Below are positions 39,345 through 49,778 of a stretch of DNA of 64,000 bases, piece after piece. The position numbers and the translations under genes are program-made. The stretch is taken from positions 372,501 to 436,500 of the forward strand of contig JACVTC010000107.1 of the NCBI GenBank assembly GCA_016946835.1. Reading direction: 5' to 3'. Each line of letters begins with the position of its first letter. Within the stretch, counting starts at the first letter, position 1. The DNA is from Neocallimastix lanati (nom. inval.) (lineage: Eukaryota > Neocallimastigomycota > Neocallimastigomycetes > Neocallimastigales > Neocallimastigaceae). A model generated the notes under the pieces. It searched no databases and was not told the origin of the DNA. It saw only the letters and a program-made list of their open reading frames with translations.

Positions 39345-40328
39345 TTAATATTCAATATCAGAATCATTATTTGGTGATTCATCAATGGGTTCAGAAGAAA
39401 TATCATTTGAATCTGAAGTATTGGATTCTGGAACTTCAACAGTTGTGTCATAATCATTATCATTATTGTCATTATTGGATGATGGAATAGTTTTTGGTGG
39501 TAAGGATGGAGAATTAGAATTTTTGTTGCATGGTGAATTTGGTTTATTTCCAGAGGTTTCACTTTCTGGTAGAGTTGTAGTGGATGGAGTAGATGATGAA
39601 CAGTTACCATTCTTTTTATTACATGGAGAACAGTTGGAGCAAGGAGTTGATGAGTCCGTAGAAACTGAAATGTTGGAAGATCCATTACCAATTAATCTTC
39701 CTCCAATTTCAATTCTTCCACCAGAAATACCATTAATAATACCATTAATACGATTTCCAATATGGCCTATAATAGATCCATTCAATGAACTAGAACCACC
39801 AATAGAACCACTACCATTAATAGAACCAGATCCATTAACCGAACCACTATCATTAATTCCAGTATTAATAGTACCATTAGCATTACCATTAAGATTGCCA
39901 CCGACATTAGCACCAACATTAGCACCAACATTAGTATCAACATTAGAATCAACATCGGCATCACTATTAATATTACCATTGAGATTACCATTAACACTAG
40001 CCTCAACATTAGCATTACCGTTAAGATTAACACCTACATTAGCATCACCATTGAGATTACCTTTGACATTAACACCAGTATTAATTCCTGTATTAATTCC
40101 AACATTATTTTCAATATTGACACCTCCATTTATTCCAACATTACCTCCAACATTACTTCCAATATTGGCATTTCCATTAGCATTTCCTCTTATAATTCCT
40201 CCAACACGATTGGCTATAACATGGCCAGCAATAAGTGATCCTAAACAAGGAATAGGAAGAGCATTAGAACCCGAATTTGAATTTAAAGACAAGGAAGCAA
40301 ATACAACTAAGAGAGTGGTGAAACGCAT
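39345..40328 (-). CDS. Secreted Asn/Gly-rich repeat protein, paralog D
   Basis: 327 residues, one exon. Same module order as C, with an NxNx repeat of about 120 residues (NANVEASVNGNLNGN-like), a Gly-Ser linker, GHIGNRINGIINGISGGR, CSNCSPCNKKNGNC, and a tail ending DSDIEY (Val to Ile compared with the others). The NLNGDANVGVNLNGNANVEA region carries more Asp/Glu than A or B. It lies head-to-head with E across 2.9 kb that contains an inverted duplication. Likely secreted; role unknown. Confidence 0.87.
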   Translation of the reverse strand: MRFTTLLVVFASLSLNSNSGSNALPIPCLGSLIAGHVIANRVGGIIRGNANGNANIGSNVGGNVGINGGVNIENNVGINTGINTGVNVKGNLNGDANVGVNLNGNANVEASVNGNLNGNINSDADVDSNVDTNVGANVGANVGGNLNGNANGTINTGINDSGSVNGSGSINGSGSIGGSSSLNGSIIGHIGNRINGIINGISGGRIEIGGRLIGNGSSNISVSTDSSTPCSNCSPCNKKNGNCSSSTPSTTTLPESETSGNKPNSPCNKNSNSPSLPPKTIPSSNNDNNDNDYDTTVEVPESNTSDSNDISSEPIDESPNNDSDIEY

Positions 40329-40418
40329 TTTAATAATTTAGTATTTACAAAAAGTTTAATTGAAAATTATAAATTTTTTACAAATTTTTATTGAAATTTT
40401 ATAACAATTTTTTTTAAA

Positions 40419-40588
40419 TATAAATTTACAATTATAAAATCAATGAAGTATAAAATTTTATAATTATAAATAAATATGACTTAATGAATTTTTGCTCGTT
40501 ACAACTGCTTTAGAATTATTTATATTTAATAATTATTTATTATTATTACTTTTTTTTTTTTGATAGAAAATTTATTCTTTTTATATTT
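40419..40588 (-). promoter_or_regulatory. Promoter elements of gene D
   Basis: On the minus strand: AAATATAAAAAGAATAAATT then TTCTATC (40562-40588), CAGTTGTAACGAGCAAAAA (about 40489-40507), and the AT palindrome pair (about 40419-40470). In this copy ATCGAT reads ATTGAT. Confidence 0.6.
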
Positions 40589-41504
40589 AGTGAATAAATA
40601 ATTTAAATAATAAAATAAAGTAATAATTAATTATTATATAAAAAAAAATATTATTATTATTTTTATTATTAAATATAAACGATAAATTATATTAATATTT
40701 AAATTTTTATTAAATAAAAATATTAAAATGTAAATATTTATGAACTATTATTAAAATATTTATTTATTATTTCAATAATAATAATTATTTTTTAATTATT
40801 TATATAGTGGATATCTAAATAATATTATAAATTAATTTTTATTAATTTTAAAAATAAACAAAAATTATAAATATATACCATGTAAATAATAAATAATAAA
40901 TAATAATATTTATAATTATATTTTTTGTTTATTATTAAAATTAATATAAATTAAAATATATGTCACATAAATAAATAATAATAAATAATAAATAATAAAT
41001 AATAATACTTTAATTTATATATCAATAAATAATAAATAAAATTATAAATATTTTTACAATAAGGAAATTAAACTAAATATTATTAAATATGATTTTTTTT
41101 TTAATTAAATTAATTTTTATTCCATTTTTTTATTAAATTCTTTATTTAACATTTAGCCGAGTTTAATTTATATTAGATATATATATTTATTTTTATTATA
41201 TTTTTTTTAAAGTTTATATTTTATCATGAAATAAAAATATAAATTAATATATTTTTTGATAGTAATAATAATTATTTGTTATTTTATAAAGTTTTATTCC
41301 ATTAAAAATAATTTATTTTATATAAAAATCTAAATAAAAAAAAAAAAAAAAAAAAATTAAATAAAATTTTAAAAATAAATTACTATAATTTTATATTAAT
41401 ATAAATAAAATTTAATAAAATACTAAAAGATAAGAATTATAAAGTCATTTTTTTATTATTATATCATCAATTTCTGTTTTCAAACGGCAGGATTTTTTAC
41501 TATA

Positions 41505-41548
<44 letters not shown>

Positions 41549-42946
41549 AAAAGGGAATTAGATAAAAGTTTAATTAAAAGTTTTATAATATTTAATTATA
41601 TCTAAATGTCAATAAATCATAATTTCAAATTATATTTATCATGTAATCGATGATATAATATAATTTATTAATATTTATATATTATTAAGATTTAGATATA
41701 ATTAAATACTATAAAAATTTTTAATTTTATTTTTACCCAAACACCCCTTTTTTTATTTTTGAATTTTTTTTTTTATTTTTTTATTCATGTAATATTGTAA
41801 AAAAAATCTGGCCGTTAGTAGGAAAAACTCAATAATACAATAATAAAAAAATGATTTCATAAAATTTATTTAGTATTGTTTTATTATATTTCATCATATT
41901 TATATAAAAATTTTATTTTAATAATATAAATATATTTTCTTTTTTTTTTTTTTTTATTTATATATAAATTAAATAATTTTTTATGGTATAAACCAATATA
42001 AAATAATAAAAAAAGTAAAAGAGATAAATTTATTATTAATATTAATATTTTTTAAAATTTTATAAGAATATTTAATTAAAAAATAATAATAAAAAAAAGA
42101 AAAAATAAAAAAAAGAAAAAAAAAATTTTTAATTACTTGATAAATATAATTAAATATTATATATTTCAATAAAACAAAATTATGTTTATAATTTTTATAT
42201 ATAAAAGCATGTGGATTCAAAATATCGATGATTATTTTAATAATAATATAATATATGGAAATATTTAATAAACGAGTCCTTAAATATAATGATTTTTTAT
42301 TGAATTTTTAAAATTTATTATTATAATATGTTAAATAATTATTAAATTATTGAATTTTTTTTTTTTTTTTTTTTTTTTTTTATTTTATTATTAATTTTAT
42401 TAATGATAAAAAGATTTTTATACCTTATTATATTTTAAACTCTGTTAAATCTTAAAAAATATTTAATAAAAAGAAAAAAAATTGGTATAAAAAGGCAAAT
42501 TTCTTTTAATAAAAAGAAAAAAAATTGATATAAAAAGACAAATTTAATTGAACAATATTATTAAATAAATTTTGATTTTATTTTCTATAATTTTTATTGA
42601 TATTAAAATTTATAACTTTATTTATTATTCATTGAATTAATTAAATGACATATATTTATATTTATATTTTTTGTTTATTATTAAAATTAATATAAATTAA
42701 TTTAAATTTATAATATACTATCCATGATAACCATAATATCCCTAATATAATTAATTAATAAATAATTATTTAAATAATAAATAATATTTAATAATAGTTT
42801 ATAAATATTTACATTTCAATATTTATATTAAATAATATTTTAAATATTATTATAATTTATCTTTCATCATTAATAATAAAAATAAAAATAATATTTTAAA
42901 TAAAATAATTATTATTTCATTTTATTATTTTATTTATTTATTTACT
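40589..42946. repeat. Inverted duplication between divergent genes D and E
   Basis: The module TTTCTGTTTTCAAACGGCAG at about 41468-41488 recurs in reverse complement near 41800-41860 (CTGGCCGTTAGTAGG and following). The blocks around 41575-41640 and 41680-41735 (TAATTATATCTAAAT-type) are also mutually inverted. The centre of symmetry is near 41655. Hence the upstream regions of D and E appear to be mirror copies of one ancestral upstream region. A (TAAA)n run lies at about 41507-41548. Confidence 0.6.
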
Positions 42947-43128
42947 GAATATAAAAAGAACAAATTTTCTATCAAAAAAATAATAGTAATATTTAAAACA
43001 GCAATTATTATATTATATCAATTATAATTAATTATTAAACAGTTGTAACAAGCAAAAACAGATTAAATTATATTTATTTATAATTATAAAATTTTTACAC
43101 TTTATCGATTTTATAATTATAAATTTAT
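42947..43128 (+). promoter_or_regulatory. Promoter elements of gene E
   Basis: GAATATAAAAAGAACAAATT then TTCTATC (42947-42973), one CAGTTGTAACAAGCAAAAA (about 43040-43058), and two TTATAATTATAA palindromes flanking ACTTTATCGAT (about 43078-43128). The ATG is about 274 bp after the TATA-like block. Confidence 0.6.
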
Positions 43129-43223
43129 ATTTAGAAAAAAATTATATATTAAAATTTCATAACAATTTTGTAAAAATATAATAATTTTTATTTAAACCTT
43201 TTGTAAATACTAAATTTATTAAA

Positions 43224-44228
43224 ATGCGTTTCACTACTCTTTTAGTTGTATTTGCTTCTTTATCCTTAAATTCAAATTTGGGTTCTAATGCTCTTCCTAT
43301 TCCTTGTTTAGGTTCTCTTATTGCTGGTCATGTTATAGCCAATCGTGTTGGAGGAATTATTAAAGGAAATGCTAATGGTAATGCTAATATTGGAGGTAAT
43401 ATTGGAGGTAATGTTGGAATAAATGGAGGTGCCAATATTGAAAATAATGTTGGAATTAATACAGGAATTAATACTGGAATTAATACTGGAATTAATACTG
43501 GTGTTAATGTTAATAGTAATATCAATGGTAATGCTAATGTTGGTACTAATGTTAATGGTAATCTCAATGGTAATATTAACGGTGATGTTAATGTTGATGC
43601 TAATGTCGGTGCTAATGTTGGTACTAATGTTAGTGCTAATGTTGATGCTAATGTTGGTGCTAATGTTGGTGGCAATCTTAATGGTAATACTAATGGTAAT
43701 ATTAATACTGGAATTATTGGTAGTGGTTCTGTTAATGGATCTGGTTCTATTCATGGAAGTGGCTCTATTGGTGGATCTGGTTCATGGAATGGATCTATTA
43801 TAGGTCGTATAGGAAATCGTATTAATGGTATTATTAATGGTATTTCTGGAGGAAAAATTGAAATTGGAGGAAAAGTAAATGGTAATGGATCTTCCAACAT
43901 TTCAGTTTCTACGGACTCTTCAACTCCTTGTTCCAACTGTTCTCCATGTAATAAAAAGAATGGTAACTGTTCATCATCTACTCCATCCACTAAAACTTTA
44001 CCAGAAAATGAAACCTCTGGAAATAAACCAAATTCACCATGCAACAATAATTCTAATTCTCCATCCTTACCACCAAAAACTATTCCATCATCCAATAATG
44101 ATAATAATAATAATAATGATTATGACACAACTGTTGAAGTTCCAGAATCAAATACTTCCAATTCAAATGATATTTCTTCTGAACCTATTGATGAATCACC
44201 AAATAATGATTCCGATGTTGAATATTAA
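43224..44228 (+). CDS. Secreted Asn/Gly-rich repeat protein, paralog E
   Basis: 334 residues, one exon. Signal peptide and LPIPCLGSLIAGHVIANRVG, followed by GGIIKGN (Lys where the others have Arg). A fourfold INTG run (about 84-99) is the longest in the cluster. The NxNx repeat extends to about 175, then come the Gly-Ser linker with GSGSIHGSGSIGGSGSWNGS, GRIGNRINGIINGISGGK, CSNCSPCNKKNGNC, and the acidic tail ending DSDVEY. F is its closest relative by eye. The nested retrotransposon pair begins about 600 bp after its stop. Likely secreted; role unknown. Confidence 0.88.
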   Translation: MRFTTLLVVFASLSLNSNLGSNALPIPCLGSLIAGHVIANRVGGIIKGNANGNANIGGNIGGNVGINGGANIENNVGINTGINTGINTGINTGVNVNSNINGNANVGTNVNGNLNGNINGDVNVDANVGANVGTNVSANVDANVGANVGGNLNGNTNGNINTGIIGSGSVNGSGSIHGSGSIGGSGSWNGSIIGRIGNRINGIINGISGGKIEIGGKVNGNGSSNISVSTDSSTPCSNCSPCNKKNGNCSSSTPSTKTLPENETSGNKPNSPCNNNSNSPSLPPKTIPSSNNDNNNNNDYDTTVEVPESNTSNSNDISSEPIDESPNNDSDVEY

Positions 44229-44293
44229 TTTAATGACAGAGTGATAGAGTAATTAAATTACAAATTATAGATGATTGTTTTGTAATTAATTAT

Positions 44294-44324
<31 letters not shown>

Positions 44325-44820
44325 TTGTAAAAATTTGTATATAAAAATATAAAATTATTAAAAAATAAAATAAAAAAAATTAAATATATTACTACAATTT
44401 AATAAATTTTTATTATCTATTTTATTTTATTTTTTAATTTTTTTTTTTTTTTTTGGTTTTTGTTTTTTTTATATTACAATTTGTTTATAATATTAAAAAT
44501 TGATGATCTACTTATATCTATTTCCATAATTTATATAATTTATAGTTTAAAAATATTTATTATAATTCTTTTATTTTATTTCTAAATATTTATTGTAATC
44601 CTATCCTTATTTTATTCTAAAACAAAATATCATTAATATTCATATTAGAAATTAAATATATTAACATATAAATTATATTTTAATGTTAGAGAGATAAAGT
44701 TATAATTACATACAATTTTAATAGTAAATAATTAATTCATTTTTTTATTTAATTTTAATATAAATACATATTTTAAATTTATATCATAATATTAAATTTA
44801 ATAATAAAAATTAATATATC
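44229..44820. other. 3' flank of gene E up to the Copia target site
   Basis: AT-rich with an A-homopolymer (about 44299-44324) and the family 3'-flank block (44620-44820). It continues on the far side of the retroelement at 57475. Confidence 0.5.
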
Positions 44821-44825
44821 AAATT

Positions 44826-45009
44826 TGTGAAATGAGATAAATATCAAATATAAGAATTAATATTTAATATATTTAACCAATAGAATTAATTATCTAAATG
44901 TATAAAATAAGCATTATGTATTTTTTATTTTTATTTTTACTTAACACTTTTATAAATAAATAAATACGAAAATATAATATGAATTGTTAATCTTTCATCT
45001 GAGTTAATA
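44826..45009 (+). repeat. 5' LTR of the Copia element
   Basis: Begins TGTGAAATGAGATAAATATC and ends CATCTGAGTTAATA. It matches 57286-57469 base for base as far as I can read. Confidence 0.9.
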
Positions 45010-45132
45010 GATTAAGAGTCTCAATCTCCTCAGATTGAGCTATAACAAAAGATAAATATTTATATTTTTTATTTTTTTTTGGATCATATAAACAATGATA
45101 TTTTTTTTTGTCATAAATGTTCAAAAGTTTTA

Positions 45133-45202
<70 letters not shown>

Positions 45203-45440
45203 AGTTTTTTTTTTTTAACGTTTACTCTTATATAAATCTTAAACATATAACTTAAACAAAAACTATAACTCAACCTAATGTGTTCAAAATAAGAAATATA
45301 TTTCAATGATATTAATTTTTTTTTTTCAAGAAATCTTACAACATAATGTGATATTAAATTTAGATGAATTAAAAATTAAATAAACAAATACAAATATCAT
45401 TTATAATAAAATATAAATAAAAATAATAGCAAAAATACTT

Positions 45441-45577
45441 TGAGCTGAGTAAAGTCAGCCAAATGGTTAAAATATTTTGAGCTGAGTAAAGTCAGCCAAA
45501 TGGTTAAAATATTTTGAGCTGAGTAAAGTCAGCCAAATGGTTAAAATATTTTGAGCTGAGTAAAGTCAGCCAAATAA
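45441..45577 (+). repeat. 37-bp tandem repeat in the Copia leader, about 4 units
   Basis: TGAGCTGAGTAAAGTCAGCC followed by AAATGGTTAAAATATTT recurs at about 45444, 45481, 45518 and 45555 with essentially no differences. It lies in the untranslated leader about 430 bp after the 5' LTR and is more G+C-rich than its surroundings. Tandem leader repeats in LTR elements may be packaging, dimerisation or enhancer signals; which applies is not shown here. Confidence 0.85.
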
Positions 45578-46210
45578 TCTGAGCTGATTACATAAATATA
45601 AATATAAAAAATAATAAAAAATAAAAATAAGAATAAAAAAAAATTTTTTTTATCAAAGAAATCATTCAATCAAATGAATAACAAAATATAATCATCCTAT
45701 TTGACAAAACTAAAGATCAAAATAAAATTTCAATGAATCAAAAATAAACAATTTAAACAATGAAAATAATATAAATAACCAATCGCAAAAATCAACATTT
45801 AATAATCAGATGATATCTTTAACTAAAATATACCCAATAAAGCAGGACAAAATCAGTATTCGGCATATTAAAATAATATAAACAATTCAATATAAACCCC
45901 CAATCATAAACCATTCTTTAATCAAAATTTAAATTAAAAATATAAATATAAATAGAACAAATAATAAAATAAAAGAATTATTCTATAACAATATTAAATT
46001 TATATTACGAAATACAACTAATCCCTTAAATAAAGCAGTATTAACAATCAAAATAATATGACAAGACAAGGAAATATTAATCAACCTATTGTGATTAACG
46101 ATCCCTAAACAAAGGGTATCACTTTCAGTTACTCTGAAAATTTCAATAGAGTAATTGATCTCACTCCAGAAAATTACAACAGCTGGAGAACTAGTATCCT
46201 TTACTTATCA

Positions 46211-48631
46211 ATGATAAATAACCTTGAAGGATACGTTGTTTCTGAAAAGGTAAAGAAGATAAGAAAAAGGAATGTTAAAGATGACCTCAGTGATTACATG
46301 GAAGATAAGTTCGATAATAATTTAGTGTATGATAAAGACACCAACCTTCTAGACATTAAAAATGATGTCATGGTAAAATGGATCATCATTAATAGTTTAG
46401 GAGAGGAAACTAGGAAAATAATCGAGGGACAAGGGAAAACAGCTTTCCAAACATGGAAAATCTTAGAACATTCCTTCACAAGAAGTCCAGAACGAAGAAA
46501 ATTAGAAATACAAAATAAAATAAACTATCTAAAATACAATGAAGATCAAGACATAAATATCTTTATGGCAAAACTACAAAATGCCATAGAAGAGCTTGAA
46601 AACCTAGATCACGATATTAGTGATAATATAAAAGCTGGAATACTCAACAGATCTCTACCCGAAAACCTAAGATTTATAAATGTTTTCCAATATAAAGATG
46701 ATTGGAATAAACTATGTTCCTACATTAAAAATGTCATTCCTGACATTATATTCTCGAACATGAAGGAATCAATAAAACAAGAAGGATCCGATAAACAGAT
46801 ATTCCATATTGAACAGAAAACTAGATTTCGTACTAATAGCAAAAAACACAATGTCAAAAGAAAATCAAATAACGGAAAATGTCATACCTGTGGAAAATTC
46901 GGTCACTTTTCAAGGGACTGTTGGCACAATAACAAACTTAAGAACAAGCATAAAAATTACTTTAAATTCAAAAAACAACACTATAAAAATACCAGAAATA
47001 ACCAGCTTAAAAACAAAACATTTAGAAATACAAATAAACAAATAAACTATGTTAGTTCAAATGATAAAAACCATAATTCTGGTATTTTTTCAGAAGATTA
47101 CAATTTAGAAAATGACGTTTTATTAAACTGTATCACAACTAAAATACAAAATGATTCGAAAACAAAACTTGAACAAAACAATAAAATTTCGTCTTGGATT
47201 TTAGATTCTGGAGCTTCATTACATATCACTAATTCCATCAGTTCCCTCAAAAATTTAAAGTATTGCAATGAAAATATTGTACTCCCAAATGGTAACATAG
47301 TCACATCACATAAATGTGGTGATTTCATTGGATATTTAAATAATAATAAAGTTGTATTAAGAAACGTCCATTTTGTACCACACATAACTAAAAATATAAT
47401 TTCAGTTACTAAACTCATCCAACAATATTATAAGGTCATTTTCTTTAATAACAAAAATCATTTATGTGCAACCATCTATGATCAATATGGAAGCAGAATA
47501 ATTAATCTATTTTCAAACGAACAAAATACTTTCATTATTTGGTTATCAACCAATCCCATAATTTATAATAAACCAATTAATACACCTATACATCTATTTC
47601 ACTTATCAAGACTATCTATCCCCGATAAAATAAAATTATGGCATAGGAGATTAGGGCATTTTTATATTAATCCCATCAAAAACAAATTATTAAAAATTGA
47701 TATTAAATCAAAATGTCCTATTTGTTCTAATTCAAAATTAAAAAATTTTCCATATAAAAGATCTATAAATAAATCTAAATCCATTTTCGAATTAATCCAC
47801 ATGGACCTTGTTGGGCCAGTCAATGAATCAATTCATGGAAGTAAGTATTTCTTCTCAATTCTAGATGATTTTTCACGTTATGGATGGGTCCTCTTTCTCG
47901 ACAACAAAAGTGAAACGTTCGATAAATTTCACTCTTGGTATAAAGAAATCAATAATATTTTCAATAAATCTATATCTTTTATTCGTACCGATAATGGAAC
48001 GGAATTCAACAATAGAAAATTCAAAACATTCTGTACCAATAATGGGATTGTTCAACAATTTACTATCCCATATTCTCCCCAACAAAATGGTCGTGCGGAA
48101 CGCTTTAATGGTATCCTTATAAATTCTGCTAAAGCCTTATTAAATGAGGCTCAATTAAGTCACGAATTCTGGGAATATGCTGTTGATACAGCTAACTATA
48201 TACATAATAGAATACCACACTCTGGTATCCATAACAAAATACCTTACGAAATTTTATTTAAATCAAAAGTTGATTATTCTCACTTTAAGGTTTTTGGATG
48301 TCGCGTATTTTTCCACGTTCCAAAATCTTTTCGAAATAAATTTGACAATAATGCTTTACCAGGCATTTTCCTGGGTTATCATCCGTATTCTTCAGCTTAT
48401 AAAATTCTTAATTTGTCTTCTAATAAAATTATTCTTTCCCGCTCTGTTGAATTTTTTGAAAATAACCCTGGCAATTCTAAAATCACTTCTTCCATCCCCA
48501 AGGATTTCTACTATTTTATTCCCAATTCCGAAATCAGGGGGAGCGATTTACTCAGTAATAATGATTCCAAAAGATTCAACCATTATAACTTTTTTAACAA
48601 TAACAATAACAATAACAATAACAATATGTAA
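46211..48631 (+). CDS. Copia gag-protease-integrase portion (element gene)
   Basis: Open frame of the Copia element. The N-terminal third is gag-like (WKILEHSF, then Arg/Lys-rich). The zinc knuckle CHTCGKFGHFSRDC lies at about residue 223. The aspartic protease motif WILDSGASLHIT is at about 327, and an LWHRRLGH pre-integrase motif at about 476. The integrase core carries HMDLVGP, RTDNGTEFN and PYSPQQNGRAERFNG. The frame enters an Asn-coding (AACAAT)n stretch, where the Gypsy element is inserted. The product would act in the cytoplasmic particle and in integration. Confidence 0.9.
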   Translation: MINNLEGYVVSEKVKKIRKRNVKDDLSDYMEDKFDNNLVYDKDTNLLDIKNDVMVKWIIINSLGEETRKIIEGQGKTAFQTWKILEHSFTRSPERRKLEIQNKINYLKYNEDQDINIFMAKLQNAIEELENLDHDISDNIKAGILNRSLPENLRFINVFQYKDDWNKLCSYIKNVIPDIIFSNMKESIKQEGSDKQIFHIEQKTRFRTNSKKHNVKRKSNNGKCHTCGKFGHFSRDCWHNNKLKNKHKNYFKFKKQHYKNTRNNQLKNKTFRNTNKQINYVSSNDKNHNSGIFSEDYNLENDVLLNCITTKIQNDSKTKLEQNNKISSWILDSGASLHITNSISSLKNLKYCNENIVLPNGNIVTSHKCGDFIGYLNNNKVVLRNVHFVPHITKNIISVTKLIQQYYKVIFFNNKNHLCATIYDQYGSRIINLFSNEQNTFIIWLSTNPIIYNKPINTPIHLFHLSRLSIPDKIKLWHRRLGHFYINPIKNKLLKIDIKSKCPICSNSKLKNFPYKRSINKSKSIFELIHMDLVGPVNESIHGSKYFFSILDDFSRYGWVLFLDNKSETFDKFHSWYKEINNIFNKSISFIRTDNGTEFNNRKFKTFCTNNGIVQQFTIPYSPQQNGRAERFNGILINSAKALLNEAQLSHEFWEYAVDTANYIHNRIPHSGIHNKIPYEILFKSKVDYSHFKVFGCRVFFHVPKSFRNKFDNNALPGIFLGYHPYSSAYKILNLSSNKIILSRSVEFFENNPGNSKITSSIPKDFYYFIPNSEIRGSDLLSNNDSKRFNHYNFFNNNNNNNNNNM

Positions 48632-49400
48632 AGATATTATTAATATCTTTATAAATTTTAATTAAATTTAATCATAAATTTAAGTAAAATTGAAATAAAT
48701 CTATTAAAAATCACGTGTATAAAATTATTGCAAATAATTTTAAACAAAACTTCGACTTCTTCCCAATCATATTAATAAATTAAAAAATTTCTCTTGTGAA
48801 ACTAGTAATTGAAAATCATTTCTTTTTATGTAATTTAATTTAAATAATAAGAGTTAAGGTTTTTTACAAGATAAATTAACAACATGAAACTATGCAATTA
48901 GTCATGTTGAAACTTGCGGCATTTTATGCTAAAATCATATTAAATAATTATGACAACTTTTATATTAATTTTAAATAGAAAATATAATAAGAATTTATTA
49001 ATAATATTTAAATAATAAATAAATAATAAATGAGCTCGATTGAAATTGTTTATATTTATTTTAGTTATTAATTATAATTCTCTTTATTTAGTAATAGTTA
49101 ATTATTTATTATTAGTTTAGGTTAGTATTGTTTTTAAATAAATAGTTAGATAATATAATTCAATAGGAATTATATATTATAAATGTAATAAGATAAAAAT
49201 ATAAATAGTTAACCAAATTTCATGTATTTTAATCGATATAATTGTTATTAACGATTTATTGTTAATAACACTAATAATTAATAAAGATTATTTTAAAATC
49301 TAAATATAATAAAACTTATTTGTTTATAAAACATTTTTGTGTTATTTAGTGTTATTATAATTTTTGACTTATAATCTATTTTTTAAATCAAAACTTTATA
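48627..49400 (+). repeat. 5' LTR of the Gypsy element
   Basis: Begins TGTAAAGATATTATTAATAT and ends AAATCAAAACTTTATA. It is the same as 54637-55410 by eye. Termini are TG..TA instead of the usual TG..CA. Confidence 0.92.
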
Positions 49401-49778
49401 ATAACAATTACCTTTTTCTCTCAATAAAATACGTTATAAGTCAAGATTATAACACGTGATACGTTAACAGTGGCTTGTGTGTGGCTTGATTCAAAATATT
49501 TTTTTACCAGTTTTAGATTATTGCTACCAGTTTCAGAATATTACCACCAGCTCTATAATATTGCTACCGAAATTACAATTACACGTCTTAGAACAAGATT
49601 CGAAAAACCATAAACCTTTAATATTTTAATTTATAACGTTACGTTTACTCGACAGCACCGTTTCAAAGGATAGAGCTAGATCGACTAGATGAAAAAACGT
49701 TATAGTTTGAAATATTTATTTGTTTGATATTTTTGTTAAAGAAATTGCAAAAATTTAAGTCAATTTAAAATAATCAAA
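49401..49778 (+). other. Gypsy element leader
   Basis: Untranslated leader between the 5' LTR and gag. It contains three to four imperfect units of TTGCTACCAGTTTCAGAATA type (about 49500-49575). No primer-binding match to a known tRNA 3' end could be confirmed by eye. Confidence 0.5.

Noticed and set aside
45130-45200. Very long A homopolymer in the Copia leader as a functional feature.
   Set aside because: Length is unreliable in assemblies and simple slippage explains it.
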